DNA of 64,000 nt. It comes from Photobacterium aphoticum (GTDB lineage: Bacteria; Pseudomonadota; Gammaproteobacteria; Enterobacterales; Vibrionaceae). The stretch lies in the NCBI RefSeq assembly GCF_001029435.1, contig NZ_LDOV01000002.1, positions 1-64,000 of the forward strand, written 5' to 3'. Shown here piece by piece: positions 10,732 through 20,324 of the stretch. Position 1 is the stretch's first letter, and each line of letters opens with the position of its first letter. A program made the translations under genes and the position numbers. Under the pieces are notes generated by a model. The model made no database searches. It was not told where the DNA came from and saw only the letters and a list, made by a program, of their open reading frames with translations.

Positions 10732-12012
10732 ATGAATGTAAGAGCCGCTGCGGCGAAAGTGATCTATCAGGTTGTCGATCAAGGCCAGTCCTTATCGAAC
10801 GCCCTGCCAGCCGCACAACAAGAAATTAAAGAGCGCGATCAGGCACTGTTGCAAGAGATTTGCTACGGTGTATTGCGCTGGCTGCCTCGCCTAGAGTCCA
10901 TCACCAACCAGTTGATGGATAAACCGCTAAAAGGCAAACAGCGTGTGTTCCACCACCTGATCTTGGTTGGCCTGTACCAACTGGGCTACATGCGCATTCC
11001 TGCCCATGCGGCCGTGGCAGAAACCGTTAACGCCACCAAAACCCTGAAAAAACCGCAAATGCGTGGCCTGATCAACGCCATCTTGCGTAACTACCAGCGC
11101 CAGCAAGCCACGTTGGATGAACAAGCCGTCAGCCACGATGCCGGCCGTTATGGCCACCCAAGCTGGTTGTTGAAGCTGTTAAAAGCCAGCTACCCAGATC
11201 AGTTAGAAAGTGTGGTCGAGGCCAACAACACCAAGGCCCCAATGTGGCTGCGTGTGAACCGTCAGCACCACACCCGAGATGCGTACCGTGCGCTGTTAGA
11301 TGAAGCGGGCATTGCGACCGATCTTCACCCTGAAGCACAAGATGCCCTGAAGCTGCACAGCCCGTGTGATGTGACCAAACTGCCGGGCTTTGCCGATGGC
11401 TGGGTCTCCGTACAAGACGCGGCAGCACAGCTGTCTGTCGAGTACTTACAACCACAGGCTGGCGAGCTGATCTTAGATTGCTGCGCGGCACCGGGCGGCA
11501 AAACCGCACACATCATGGAGCGTCAGCCGGATACCCGTGTGGTGGCGATTGACTGTGACGATCACCGCCTTAAGCGTGTGCACGAAAACCTGCAGCGCCT
11601 GAAACTCACGGCTCAAGTAATGTGTGCCGATGCCCGTTATCCGGAGCAGTGGTGGCAGGGCGAGCAGTTTGACCGCATCTTGCTGGACGCACCGTGTTCA
11701 GCAACCGGTGTGATCCGTCGTCACCCTGACATCAAATGGCTTCGCCGTGCCGATGACATCGCGGCGCTGGCCGAATTGCAGGCCGAGATTGTCGATGCGA
11801 TGTGGCAGCAACTGAAGCCGGGCGGCACCATGGTGTATGCGACCTGTTCTATCACCCCACAGGAAAACCGCGACCAAGTGTCGGCCTTCCTGCGCCGCAC
11901 AGCGGATGCAACATTGATGGGCAGCGAACTGGACAATCCGGGCCGTCAAATTCTGCCAGGTGAGCAGGATATGGATGGTTTCTACTATGCAGTCATGAAA
12001 AAATCCGCATAA
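10732..12012 (+). CDS. rsmB: 16S rRNA (cytosine-967-C5)-methyltransferase
   Basis: Methylates C967 of 16S rRNA using S-adenosylmethionine. From the ATG at 10732 (preceded by CAGGAAAC) the product has 426 residues, close to E. coli RsmB (429). An N-terminal NusB-like RNA-binding domain (about 1-140) precedes the Rossmann methyltransferase domain. SAM-binding [13 protein letters not shown], motif [20 protein letters not shown] and motif [13 protein letters not shown] with the catalytic cysteine are visible. A longer reading from 10648 starts inside the preceding hairpin region and is not supported. Confidence 0.95.
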   Translation: MNVRAAAAKVIYQVVDQGQSLSNALPAAQQEIKERDQALLQEICYGVLRWLPRLESITNQLMDKPLKGKQRVFHHLILVGLYQLGYMRIPAHAAVAETVNATKTLKKPQMRGLINAILRNYQRQQATLDEQAVSHDAGRYGHPSWLLKLLKASYPDQLESVVEANNTKAPMWLRVNRQHHTRDAYRALLDEAGIATDLHPEAQDALKLHSPCDVTKLPGFADGWVSVQDAAAQLSVEYLQPQAGELILDCCAAPGGKTAHIMERQPDTRVVAIDCDDHRLKRVHENLQRLKLTAQVMCADARYPEQWWQGEQFDRILLDAPCSATGVIRRHPDIKWLRRADDIAALAELQAEIVDAMWQQLKPGGTMVYATCSITPQENRDQVSAFLRRTADATLMGSELDNPGRQILPGEQDMDGFYYAVMKKSA

Positions 12013-12028
12013 TCCTGATGCTATTTTA

Positions 12029-12061
12029 AAGCGGAACTTGGCCACCAAGTTCCGCTTTTTC
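12029..12061 (+). terminator. Terminator after rsmB
   Basis: An 11-base-pair stem GCGGAACTTGG (12031-12041) / CCAAGTTCCGC (12045-12055) with a 3-base loop, followed by TTTTT. It separates def-fmt-rsmB from trkAH. Confidence 0.93.
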
Positions 12062-12197
12062 ATCTAAGAATATTGAAAATTCACGATTAATCATGACACT
12101 TAGCCCACGTTGGGCAGGGTAACAAGGTGAGCGTTCTGCATGACCCTTTTGCAGAAGCGTAGTAACCTACAACGAGTAAATTAATCAGGCACATGCT

Positions 12198-13574
12198 ATG
12201 AAAATTATCATTCTCGGTGCTGGCCAAGTCGGCGGCACCCTGGCCGAGAACCTGGTTGGCGAGAACAACGATATCACCATCGTCGATAAGGATCCCGAAC
12301 GCCTGCGCGAGCTGCAGGACAAATATGACCTTCGGGTTGTTCAGGGCTACGCCAGCCACCCACGCACCCTGCGTGAAGCGGGCGCCCAAGATGCCGACAT
12401 GTTAGTTTCTGTCACCAACTCCGACGAAACCAACATGATCGCCTGCCAAATCGCGTTTACCTTATTCAACACCCCCAACCGCGTGGCCCGTATCCGCTCG
12501 CCGGAATACCTCAAAGAAAAAGAGCAACTGTTCCAGTCCGACGCCGTGCCGGTCGATCACCTGATCGCGCCGGAAGAGTTGGTGACCGGTTACATCGAGC
12601 GCTTGATTGAATACCCGGGTGCCTTGCAGGTTGTCGGCTTTGCTGAAGACAAAGTGGGTCTGGTGGCAGTGAAGGCGTACTACGGTGGCCCGCTGGTCGG
12701 TAACGCCCTGTCTGCACTGCGTGAGCACATGCCGCACATTGATACCCGTGTAGCAGCGATTTTCCGCCAAGGCCGTCCTATCCGCCCGCGCGGGACCACC
12801 ATCATTGAAGCCGATGATGAGGTGTTCTTCGTCGCCGCCAGCAACCATATCCGCTCGGTCATGAGTGAGTTGCAGCGTCTGGAAAAACCGTACAAACGAC
12901 TGATGATTGTCGGCGGCGGTAACATCGGGGCCGGTCTGGCGCGTCGCTTAGAGCAAAACTACAGCGTGAAGCTGATTGAGCGCAACCCTGAGCGAGCTGA
13001 AAACCTGTCAGAAATGCTGGAAAACACCATCGTGTTCTGTGGCGATGCCTCTGATCAGGAATTGCTCAGCGAAGAGCACATCGAGCAAATTGACGTGTTC
13101 ATTGCGGTCACCAACGACGACGAAGCCAACATCATGTCGGCCATGCTGGCCAAGCGCATGGGCGCGAAGAAAGTGATGGTACTGATCCAGCGCGGCGCGT
13201 ACGTGGACTTGGTTCAGGGCGGCACCATTGATATTGCGATCTCTCCGCAGCAAGCCACCATTTCAGCCCTGTTAACCCACGTGCGTAAAGCCGATATCGT
13301 TAATGTATCGTCCCTGCGCCGTGGTGCAGCCGAAGCGATTGAGGCCATTGCTCATGGCGATGCCAGCACCTCGAAGGTGGTGGGCCGTGCCGTGGGAGAC
13401 ATCAAACTGCCGCCGGGTACCACCATCGGTGCCGTGGTACGCGGTGAAGAAGTGCTGATCGCCCATGACCGCACCGTGATTGAACAAGATGATCACGTGG
13501 TGATGTTCCTGGTGGATAAGAAATACATTCCAGACGTTGAACGCCTGTTCCAACCGAGTCCGTTCTTCCTGTAA
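12198..13574 (+). CDS. trkA: Trk potassium uptake regulator TrkA
   Basis: Cytoplasmic NAD-binding regulatory subunit that gates the K+ transporter TrkH. 458 residues, identical in length to E. coli TrkA. It contains two RCK halves, each with a Rossmann nucleotide loop: [13 protein letters not shown] near residues 7-19 and [15 protein letters not shown] near 238-252, each followed by a TrkA-C domain. It lies 5 bases upstream of trkH and is thus an obvious operon partner. Confidence 0.97.
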   Translation: MKIIILGAGQVGGTLAENLVGENNDITIVDKDPERLRELQDKYDLRVVQGYASHPRTLREAGAQDADMLVSVTNSDETNMIACQIAFTLFNTPNRVARIRSPEYLKEKEQLFQSDAVPVDHLIAPEELVTGYIERLIEYPGALQVVGFAEDKVGLVAVKAYYGGPLVGNALSALREHMPHIDTRVAAIFRQGRPIRPRGTTIIEADDEVFFVAASNHIRSVMSELQRLEKPYKRLMIVGGGNIGAGLARRLEQNYSVKLIERNPERAENLSEMLENTIVFCGDASDQELLSEEHIEQIDVFIAVTNDDEANIMSAMLAKRMGAKKVMVLIQRGAYVDLVQGGTIDIAISPQQATISALLTHVRKADIVNVSSLRRGAAEAIEAIAHGDASTSKVVGRAVGDIKLPPGTTIGAVVRGEEVLIAHDRTVIEQDDHVVMFLVDKKYIPDVERLFQPSPFFL

Positions 13575-13579
13575 TTATT

Positions 13580-15025
13580 ATGGTTAACTATCGTCCTATA
13601 CTGTTCGTGATCGGGCTGGTCTTATCGAAGATCGCCCTGTTCATGTATGTGCCCACACTGGTGGCCTTTTTCACCGGTACTGAAGGGTTTATTGATTTCG
13701 CCACGTCCGTGATCATCACGCACTGTGTGGCGTTTTTGTGTCTGACATTTGGCCGTACCAGCGACTTTAAACTGGGGGTGAGGGACATGTTCCTCATCAC
13801 CACGCTGGTCTGGACCATCGCCAGTGCCTTTGCCGCGCTGCCGTTTGTCTTCATCAACCACATCAGCTTTACGGATGCCTATTTCGAGACCATGTCGGGG
13901 ATCACCACCACCGGCTCAACCGTGTTAAGCGGCCTCGATAACATGGCGCCGAGTATTCTGCTGTGGCGCTCCACATTGCAATGGCTCGGCGGGATCGGGT
14001 TCATCGTAATGGGTGTAGCCATCTTGCCGATGCTGAATGTCGGGGGCATGCGTCTGTTCCAAACCGAATCGTCCGACTGGTCAGACAAAAGCTCACCACG
14101 TACCAAGAACGTGGCCAAAAACATCGTCAATGTGTACCTGAGCCTGACCGGCTTGTGCTTCCTCGGCTTTTTGCTGGCGGGCATGGACACCTTCGATGCC
14201 ATCAACCACGCCTTTACCACGCTCTCTACCGGCGGTTACTCCACCTCCGACAGCTCCATGAACGGCTTCTCGCACAGTGCCCACTGGGTTGCGACGTTGT
14301 TCATGTTTGCCGGCGGCCTGCCGTTCCTGCTGTTTGTGCAGGCATTGCGTAAGAAAGCGCCGGGGGCACTGGTCAATGATGCGCAGGTACGGGGTTACAC
14401 CTTGCTGGTGGTGGCGACGGGCTTAGCCGTGGCGATCTGGCTGACGCTGACCATGGATTACCACTTCCTGGATGCATTGCGGGTGTCGATGTTCAACATC
14501 GTGTCTGTCGTGACCACCACCGGCTTTGGCTTGGATGACTTCACGGCCTGGGGCCCGTTCCCGATGATCGTGTTTGCGTTCATCATGCTGGTTGGCGGCT
14601 GTTCCGGCTCGACCGCTGGCGGCCTGAAGATCTTCCGTTTCCAGGTGGCGTTTGCGCTGCTGCGTAAACAGATGATGCAGCTGATCCACCCATCCGGCGT
14701 GTTCATTCAACGCTATAACGGCCGTCCGGTGACCGATGACATCGTGCGCTCAGTCGTGGCGTTCGCACTGACCTTTATCCTGACCATTGTGTTTGTCGCA
14801 GCGGTGTTGGGGATGATGGGCTTGGATGCGGTTACCAGTATCACCGGTGCCGTAACAGCGGTGGCAAACGTCGGTCCGGGTATGGGCACCATTATCGGCC
14901 CGACCGGTAACTTCTCAACCTTGCCGGACTTGGCCAAATGGGCGCTGAGCTTTGGTATGCTGATGGGCCGTTTGGAGATCCTGACGGTACTGGTGGTGTT
15001 CTCACCGGCGTTCTGGCGTAACTAA
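13580..15025 (+). CDS. trkH: Trk potassium transporter subunit TrkH
   Basis: Inner-membrane K+ channel-like subunit; 481 residues with about 10-12 hydrophobic segments. Four pore loops carrying the selectivity glycines are readable: SGITTTGSTVLSG, TLSTGGYSTSD, VVTTTGFGLDDF and VANVGPGMG. These are the four P-loop repeats of the Trk/Ktr/HKT superfamily. Length (E. coli 483) and adjacency to trkA support TrkH rather than the shorter KtrB. It is followed by a bidirectional terminator. Confidence 0.96.
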   Translation: MVNYRPILFVIGLVLSKIALFMYVPTLVAFFTGTEGFIDFATSVIITHCVAFLCLTFGRTSDFKLGVRDMFLITTLVWTIASAFAALPFVFINHISFTDAYFETMSGITTTGSTVLSGLDNMAPSILLWRSTLQWLGGIGFIVMGVAILPMLNVGGMRLFQTESSDWSDKSSPRTKNVAKNIVNVYLSLTGLCFLGFLLAGMDTFDAINHAFTTLSTGGYSTSDSSMNGFSHSAHWVATLFMFAGGLPFLLFVQALRKKAPGALVNDAQVRGYTLLVVATGLAVAIWLTLTMDYHFLDALRVSMFNIVSVVTTTGFGLDDFTAWGPFPMIVFAFIMLVGGCSGSTAGGLKIFRFQVAFALLRKQMMQLIHPSGVFIQRYNGRPVTDDIVRSVVAFALTFILTIVFVAAVLGMMGLDAVTSITGAVTAVANVGPGMGTIIGPTGNFSTLPDLAKWALSFGMLMGRLEILTVLVVFSPAFWRN

Positions 15026-15060
15026 GCCAGCGCTTCAGCAACCACACTGATCCCCCAATA

Positions 15061-15092
15061 AAAAAGAGAGCCCGCAATGGCTCTCTTTTTTT
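15061..15092. terminator. Bidirectional terminator, trkH / trhA
   Basis: Stem GAGAGCC-CGCAAT-GGCTCTC flanked by AAAAA and TTTTTTT. It serves the convergent genes trkH (plus) and the hemolysin-III gene (minus). Confidence 0.93.
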
Positions 15093-15114
15093 ATGTTCGA
15101 TGACGGGCGGTGGA

Positions 15115-15777
15115 TCAAGCCACCGGATGCACGTAGTAGTAAATCGCCAAGAAATGACAAACCGTGCCGCCCAGGACGAACAGGTGCCAAATCGCATGGT
15201 TATAAGGAATGCGTTTATTGACGTAAAACACCACGCCCACCGAATACAGCACTCCGCCGACCGCCAATAACACCAAACCGCCGGTCGCCAGTGACATCGC
15301 CAGCGGGTAAATCGCAATCAAAGATAGCCATCCCATGGTCAGGTACGTCGCCAGTGACAGACGCTTAAAGCGGTACACAAAGACAATTTTCAGCACTATG
15401 CCGATCAGAGCAATGCCCCAAATCACCGACATCAAGGTGATAGCCAATGGGGTGCGCAAGGTAATGAGCAGGAACGGGGTATAAGTCCCGGCGATCAGCA
15501 GGTAAATCGCACAGTGATCAAAGGTTTTCAGCGCCCGTTTCGCACGCTGAAACGGAATGGCGTGATACAAGGTAGAGGCCAGATAGAGCACAATCATACT
15601 GGCGCCATAAATGCTCAGGCTGGTCAGGCTCAGTACGTCAGCCTTGGCATCCACCGCCTGTACCAGCAGTAATACCAAGCCGACAATACCAAACAGCATG
15701 CCGATCCCATGGGTCACGCTGTTGGCCACTTCTTCTGCAACCGAATATGCCGCATCGGCGGCGTGGGGTTTTGCCAT
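15115..15777 (-). CDS. trhA: Hemolysin III / TrhA family membrane protein
   Basis: A 220-residue protein with seven predicted membrane helices of the hemolysin III / PAQR-like family (E. coli YqfA/TrhA, 219 residues). It has the N-terminal [12 protein letters not shown] motif and conserved His residues in the [20 protein letters not shown] region and in a C-terminal HLFVLGG...CHF segment, the family's putative metal site. The hemolysin name is historical; the E. coli homologue is linked to membrane-energetics homeostasis. The ATG at 15777 follows AGGGAACACAGAC; a longer reading from 15852 is not supported. Confidence 0.9.
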   Translation of the reverse strand: MAKPHAADAAYSVAEEVANSVTHGIGMLFGIVGLVLLLVQAVDAKADVLSLTSLSIYGASMIVLYLASTLYHAIPFQRAKRALKTFDHCAIYLLIAGTYTPFLLITLRTPLAITLMSVIWGIALIGIVLKIVFVYRFKRLSLATYLTMGWLSLIAIYPLAMSLATGGLVLLAVGGVLYSVGVVFYVNKRIPYNHAIWHLFVLGGTVCHFLAIYYYVHPVA

Positions 15778-15856
15778 GTCTGTGTTCCCTAAATCGTAGG
15801 AATGGGCCACGCAGCAGCAGCCCCGAACGGATAGAAAACCAGTATGGCACACTTAG

Positions 15857-15897
15857 CTTACATGTGTAAGCTGAAATTATTCTCAATTGTGTAAGCA
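15857..15897 (-). promoter_or_regulatory. Possible trhA promoter with inverted and direct repeats
   Basis: On the minus strand TTGAGA (complement of 15881-15886) and TGTAAG (complement of 15857-15862) with an 18-base spacer form a plausible promoter for trhA. The -10 falls in an inverted repeat AGCTTAC-ATGT-GTAAGCT (15855-15872), and TGTGTAAGC occurs twice on the plus strand (15863-15871 and 15889-15897). This looks like an operator; no regulator is identified. Confidence 0.4.
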
Positions 15898-15946
15898 GAT
15901 TTGAGCGCCTGCGTCTTTCAGCGATCGGCCCCATGAGCCGCCGCGA

Positions 15947-16735
15947 TCAGGTATAGCTGTCTAAAAACGCCAGTACCTGTTCACCGGCTTGCTGCGGATG
16001 CAAACTGGCGGGTAATTCACAATAGCGGTGTAACTCGCCGCGCCCCAATAGCCCGGCCAACATGCCGGATAACCCGTGTTGATGGCGATCAACCTCAAAC
16101 CACAGCTTCAAGCTCTCTTCATCGCGGTAAGCGACAATTTCCAGCTCCCGCCAGCGACCATGATACGGCCCTGACACCGGCACAAACTCAAACTCCTGCA
16201 CAAACGGCAGGGCAAACCCGTCGGCCGCTTCACATTCCACCTGACGGATCCGCAAGCCCGCTAACTCCAGCGCGGTAAACACACCATCGAGCAGGGGATC
16301 GGGCCGGACCGTCAGCCGGTCTTTATCTCGGGGGTCAACCGCCAGCGCGATATCCAAGCGGGTATCGAGCCAGACTTTAGACTCACCAATGGTGATCGGA
16401 GTATTAAACGGCAGGGCCAAACTGGCTTCAAAATGGCGCACGTCATTAGGGGCAATGCTAAAGGCATAGGGCAGGGACCAAGCCGCCAACACACAGGTTT
16501 GGGTGAGGGTTTCGACTCGGTGTTGGCTGTCCCCGCGACTGGTCGGGACGTCTTCTTTGTAATGGCAACACAGCGCCAATTCGATATTGTCGATCTGCTG
16601 CGCCACTTTGCCACCGTGGACCTGTACATCCACCTTGAGCGTATCGCCGGGGATCAGTACATCTTGCTGGATGACGGTATCCACGCGTGCTGCGCCCATA
16701 CCTAAACTGGCTAAACTCTTGCGAAATAATGACAT
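15947..16735 (-). CDS. Spo0M-like (arrestin-fold) protein
   Basis: A 262-residue cytoplasmic protein of the sporulation-control Spo0M family (SpoOM, arrestin-like beta-sandwich). The opening SLFRKSLASLGMGAARVDTV, the PGDTLKVDVQVHGG strand and the WRELEIVAYRDEE region fit the family. These proteins occur in many non-sporulating bacteria and their role there is unclear; a link to stress or to cell-envelope function has been suggested for relatives. No signal peptide. It stands alone between trhA and the FadR-type regulator. Confidence 0.82.
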   Translation of the reverse strand: MSLFRKSLASLGMGAARVDTVIQQDVLIPGDTLKVDVQVHGGKVAQQIDNIELALCCHYKEDVPTSRGDSQHRVETLTQTCVLAAWSLPYAFSIAPNDVRHFEASLALPFNTPITIGESKVWLDTRLDIALAVDPRDKDRLTVRPDPLLDGVFTALELAGLRIRQVECEAADGFALPFVQEFEFVPVSGPYHGRWRELEIVAYRDEESLKLWFEVDRHQHGLSGMLAGLLGRGELHRYCELPASLHPQQAGEQVLAFLDSYT

Positions 16736-16860
16736 CCAAGCCCCTCCCTTGCCGCCTCAGGCATACTTCACTGATATGACAGAATAATATGAAATGAGAT
16801 TTGTATAGCAAGGAATGCGCCCTGCCTGCAACCCCCATCATGAGGTTCTGCTAGGCAAAC

Positions 16861-16890
16861 AAAAAAACGAAGCTCAAGGCTTCGTTTTTT
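16861..16890 (-). terminator. Terminator after the FadR-type regulator
   Basis: Stem CGAAGC-TCAAG-GCTTCG (16868-16884) flanked by seven A and six T. It is placed directly after the minus-strand regulator gene. Confidence 0.9.
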
Positions 16891-16893
16891 GCA

Positions 16894-17571
16894 TTATTTC
16901 AGGAGGTCTATCGCCGCTTGGCGGGCCGCGTCCGGATCGCGGGCCATGATCCCGTCCACCACACGCTGGTGCAGCTCGAGCTTGAGCACCTTGTCGCGGG
17001 TGATCACACGGAAGTAGTTCTCAAACACCGCTTTGAACAAATTGCCAAACGGGCTGATGAAATGGTTGCCGGAAGCAAAATAGATCAGCTGGTGATAGCG
17101 GGTATCCACATCAATCCAGCGCTCCTGATCGAACGTTTGACCCAGCGTATGCATTTCTGCCATCAACTGGCACAGCTCTTCACGCTCAGCATCACTGGCA
17201 TTCATCGCCGTCAGTGCCGCCGCTTCCGGCTCTAGCGCCATGCGCACGCGCTGGAATTCGTACACCAGCTCTTCGTGCTCATCAAAATTGAGCCAGGCCA
17301 GTAAGTCCTGATCCAGATAGTTCCAATTATGTTTTGGGAGTACACGGGTACCAATGCGCGGGCGCGGCAACACCATTCCTTTCGCCGCCAGCATTTTGAT
17401 GGCTTCGCGAATGGCAGTACGACTGACTCCGTACATTTCCCCCAGCTCCACTTCACCCGGTAAAATCTCACCCGGGGCCGTTTCGCCACGTAGGATTTGC
17501 TGACCGATCAACTCAGCCAGTTTATACGACAGATTACGGCTGGTGACCTGCCGTTGCTGCGCTTGCTCCAT
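16894..17571 (-). CDS. GntR/FadR-family transcriptional regulator
   Basis: 225 residues. The N-terminal winged helix (about 12-80) contains LPGEVELGEMYGVSRTAIREAIKMLAAKGMV, the standard GntR recognition region. The C-terminal all-helical FCD domain (about 95-220) has D/H/H-type residues suited to metal and organic-acid binding. The DLLAWL linker resembles regulators of sugar-acid or lactate genes (DgoR, ExuR/UxuR, LldR types). No catabolic genes adjoin it, so the target is unknown. Confidence 0.85.
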   Translation of the reverse strand: MEQAQQRQVTSRNLSYKLAELIGQQILRGETAPGEILPGEVELGEMYGVSRTAIREAIKMLAAKGMVLPRPRIGTRVLPKHNWNYLDQDLLAWLNFDEHEELVYEFQRVRMALEPEAAALTAMNASDAEREELCQLMAEMHTLGQTFDQERWIDVDTRYHQLIYFASGNHFISPFGNLFKAVFENYFRVITRDKVLKLELHQRVVDGIMARDPDAARQAAIDLLK

Positions 17572-17771
17572 TGACTTCCTCCAAAGGCTTTTGTTATTGC
17601 CCTGTCTGGCCTAGGCCGACAGGCTCTTAGTTGCCAACATGGCTGCATTAGACCATAAAGCGACGGCGGAGAAACGGCTTATCTTCACAGATGCCGATAT
17701 CCTTAACAGTTCCCTCTGGTCACCGTACAGAGAAGGGGATGAAACCATCTCGAAATATGGTTAATAATCAC

Positions 17772-17800
17772 TCGACTTAAGAATAGGTTATTGCTATTCT
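17772..17800 (+). promoter_or_regulatory. Possible promoter for the small ORF at 17920
   Basis: TCGACT (17772-17777), a 17-base spacer and TATTCT (17795-17800) preceded by TGC, an extended -10. Each hexamer matches consensus at 4 of 6 positions. Transcription would start near 17807, leaving about 110 untranslated bases. The rest of 17572-17919 shows only a GTTGCCAAC palindrome near 17630 that could serve the divergent FadR-type gene. Confidence 0.35.
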
Positions 17801-17919
17801 CGCGGCGAAAAAAACAGCACATACCCTTATTTCCGGCGAGGAACGGCTCAGCCAACAGCACACACGGCAGTAGGGGAATTATTTCTGGCCACGGATGCGC
17901 CTCATCACAAAGGTGAATC

Positions 17920-18096
17920 ATGCGCCCCGCTTCTTACGCTCGCTCCAGCACACCCCGCAGCCCATCCCGTTTTCGCACGACCTCTCATGCGCCAACGTGT
18001 AAAGCCAAGCCGCAAACCGCGACGGTGGCACCGCTGCCAACCCCAGCTGTCACACCTGTGACGACGGTCCCTGTGCAGGGTGAGCACGCCGCATAA
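17920..18096 (+). CDS. Small Arg/Pro/Thr-rich hypothetical protein (58 aa)
   Basis: A 58-codon ORF with a good ribosome-binding site (AAAGGTGA four bases before ATG) and followed at 10 bases by an intrinsic terminator, the arrangement of an independent small gene. The N-terminal half is basic and Ser/Arg-rich, with about seven Arg and one Cys. The C-terminal half is Pro/Thr/Val/Ala-rich, with repeated PTPAVTPV-like text ending in GEHAA. No signal peptide, membrane helix or known domain was recognised. An ORF of 70 codons overlaps it on the opposite strand but lacks comparable signals. Function unknown; expression is inferred. Confidence 0.6.
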   Translation: MRPASYARSSTPRSPSRFRTTSHAPTCKAKPQTATVAPLPTPAVTPVTTVPVQGEHAA

Positions 18097-18105
18097 TGCG
18101 TGCAT

Positions 18106-18134
18106 AAAGGCAGCCATTCGCGCTGCCTTTTATT
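18106..18134 (+). terminator. Terminator after the small ORF
   Basis: Stem AAAGGCAGC (18106-18114) / GCTGCCTTT (18122-18130) with a 7-base loop, followed by TATTTGT. Confidence 0.8.
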
Positions 18135-18219
18135 TGTATCACGCCCCGCTTTGTTATACCGTTACCCCCACAAAAATTATGACAATAATATTCATCAGCC
18201 TTTATTTGTGGAGTGATCT

Positions 18220-18486
18220 ATGAAGACGCATCGCGTAAACGAACTTATCGAATTGTTGCACCCTGAGTGGCAAAAAGATCCGGATCTGAATCTGGTGAAA
18301 TTCCTGCTGAAACTGGCAGAAGAAGCCAAGTACGAAGGCCGTCTCGAAGAGCTCACTGACGACGTGCTGATCTACCACCTGAAAATGCGCAACAGTGACA
18401 AGCAAGAGATGATCCCAGGTCTGGCTAAAGACTGTGAAGATGACTTCAAAACGGCGATCCTACGCGCCCGTGGCATCATCAAGTAA
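18220..18486 (+). CDS. yihD: YihD family protein (DUF1040)
   Basis: 88 residues, matching E. coli YihD (89) with the core [32 protein letters not shown] and [14 protein letters not shown]. Soluble and mostly helical, with no known activity. The ATG follows GTGGAGTGATCT. In enterics yihD sits close to srkA (yihE) and dsbA; here it is upstream of ccoG-srkA-dsbA, so the old neighbourhood is retained. Confidence 0.93.
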   Translation: MKTHRVNELIELLHPEWQKDPDLNLVKFLLKLAEEAKYEGRLEELTDDVLIYHLKMRNSDKQEMIPGLAKDCEDDFKTAILRARGIIK

Positions 18487-18794
18487 GCCCTTTTTTTGCC
18501 AGTCAGCCCCGTGCTGGCTGGCGCACTGCGACTCTCTCCCGCTTTCTTAATACCTCCCTTATCCATTTACGCCTTATCCATTCCCCCCGTTCGTATCGCT
18601 AAATTCCAGCGAGATCTCAATTCTGACGCGCCTGCTCCCTGTCGCTTCCCGGTCTGCGATATACTCAGCCAGTAACATTTTTGTTGCATTCTCACTGCTA
18701 AATTACAACACCTGCTAACAGGGACGCCGACCTCGTTTCGGCGATTGCCGCCTGCTCTTCTCACCGAAAGCGCGGTCTTCAAGGAAGCCATGTC
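18487..18794. other. Intergenic region yihD / ccoG
   Basis: About 308 bases. It holds a 10-base-pair hairpin (18498-18522, GCCAGTCAGC / GCTGGCTGGC) preceded, not followed, by a T7 tract, so it is not a standard terminator on either strand. No FNR-type site (TTGAT-N4-ATCAA) was seen upstream of ccoG. No convincing small gene. Confidence 0.5.
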
Positions 18795-20234
18795 ATGAGC
18801 CAAGAAAAAATTGCTATCAAGGATGTCACCCCACCGAGCGGCCATACCTCCGCCCCCAACCCGCAAACACACAAGGGCAAGGCGGATCGGTTTAACCCTA
18901 ATAACCGCATTTATGTCCGTGCCGTCAAAGGCATCTACCAACAGTTGCGCCGCCGCATGGGCTGGCTGCTGATGGCGCTGTTTATGGGACTGCCATGGAT
19001 CCCGTACGGCGACCGGCAAGCCATTTTGCTGGATATCTCACAGCAACAGTTCCATTTTTTCGGCACCACCTTCTGGCCGCAAGATCTCACCTTGCTGGCC
19101 ACCTTGTTTATGATCGCGGCCTTTGCCCTGTTTTTTATCACCACCTTTTTAGGCCGCGTCTGGTGCGGGTACCTGTGTCCGCAAACGGTCTGGACCTTCA
19201 TTTACATCTGGTTTGAAGAAAAACTGGAAGGGGCCGCCAACAAACGGCGTAAACAAGACAGCCTGCCGCAGACCCGTCATCTGATGGTGCGAAAAACCCT
19301 CAAGCATCTGGCCTGGCTGGCGGTCGCGCTGGTGACCGGCCTGACCTTCATCGGCTATTTCCTGCCTATTCATAACCTGATCGGCGACTTCTTTACCCTG
19401 AACCTAGGCACCTGGCCAACCTTCTGGGTCCTGTTTTTCACGGCCTGTACCTATGCCAATGCCGGTTGGATGCGAACCATCGTCTGTATCCACATGTGTC
19501 CTTACGCCCGTTTCCAGTCGGCAATGTTTGATAAAGACACCTACATCGTCGGCTACGATACGGCACGTGGCGAACAGCGCGGCCCACGCTCACGCAAACA
19601 AGATCACCACGCGTTAGGGCTGGGCGACTGCATTGACTGCAACCTGTGTGTGCAAGTGTGCCCGACCGGTATCGATATTCGGGATGGCCTACAATACGAG
19701 TGCATTAACTGCGGCGCCTGTGTCGATGCCTGCGATCAGACCATGGCGCGCATGGGCTACGAAACCCGCCTGCTCAGCTACACCACGGAGCACAAACTGG
19801 AAGGACACCAAACCACCATTTTGCGCCCGAAACTGATCGGCTATGGCACAGTGATGGGGGCGATGATCGGCCTGTTTTTCTACCTGCTGCAAGCTGTCCA
19901 ACCCATGGGGCTAGATGTGCTGCGCGATCGCAGCCAGCTGTTCAAAATCAACAGCGAAGGCTTGGTGGAAAACACCTATACCCTGAAAATCCTCAATAAA
20001 ACCCAGCACGCCGCGCACTACCAGCTCAGCGTGCACGGCCTTGAAGATGTGCAGTGGTATGGCGATCAAACCATTTCTGTCGCCGCCGGCGAGGTGTTTA
20101 CCCTGCCGATCAGCTTAGGGGTCGATCCGGTAGTGCTGGACAGCCCGATCGCCGAGATCACCTTTACGCTGTTAAGACCCAGCGATGGCCATCAGATCCA
20201 CGCCGAAAGCCGCTTTATTGGCGAGTTGCGTTAA
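18795..20234 (+). CDS. ccoG: cbb3 oxidase accessory protein CcoG (RdxA/FixG)
   Basis: 479-residue inner-membrane iron-sulfur protein; CcoG reduces copper needed for assembly of the CuB centre of cbb3-type cytochrome oxidase. About five hydrophobic helices are seen (near 55-70, 98-120, 172-192, 208-225 and 345-365). CGYLCP (124-129) and CIHMCP (231-236) motifs are present. Two 4Fe-4S ferredoxin sites have Cys279, 282, 285, 289 and Cys303, 306, 309, 313. An Ig-like periplasmic C-terminal domain spans about 365-479. The ATG follows AAGGAAG. The ccoNOPQ structural genes are not in the window. Confidence 0.95.
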   Translation: MSQEKIAIKDVTPPSGHTSAPNPQTHKGKADRFNPNNRIYVRAVKGIYQQLRRRMGWLLMALFMGLPWIPYGDRQAILLDISQQQFHFFGTTFWPQDLTLLATLFMIAAFALFFITTFLGRVWCGYLCPQTVWTFIYIWFEEKLEGAANKRRKQDSLPQTRHLMVRKTLKHLAWLAVALVTGLTFIGYFLPIHNLIGDFFTLNLGTWPTFWVLFFTACTYANAGWMRTIVCIHMCPYARFQSAMFDKDTYIVGYDTARGEQRGPRSRKQDHHALGLGDCIDCNLCVQVCPTGIDIRDGLQYECINCGACVDACDQTMARMGYETRLLSYTTEHKLEGHQTTILRPKLIGYGTVMGAMIGLFFYLLQAVQPMGLDVLRDRSQLFKINSEGLVENTYTLKILNKTQHAAHYQLSVHGLEDVQWYGDQTISVAAGEVFTLPISLGVDPVVLDSPIAEITFTLLRPSDGHQIHAESRFIGELR

Positions 20235-20324
20235 CGCCACCCTCGCACCGCATTGCTGCCGGTTTGACAGCAATGCGGTTATACTCGACAACACATTCTT
20301 TGTTTACCTTGCGGAAGTTGCTTC

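Noticed and set aside
18498-18522. Hairpin next to a T7 tract after yihD as a terminator
   Set aside because: The T tract precedes the hairpin on the plus strand and is an A tract on the minus strand, so neither strand has stem followed by U run.
18567-19019. 150-codon minus-strand ORF overlapping ccoG start
   Set aside because: Overlaps the coding start of ccoG, has no known domain and no ribosome-binding site.
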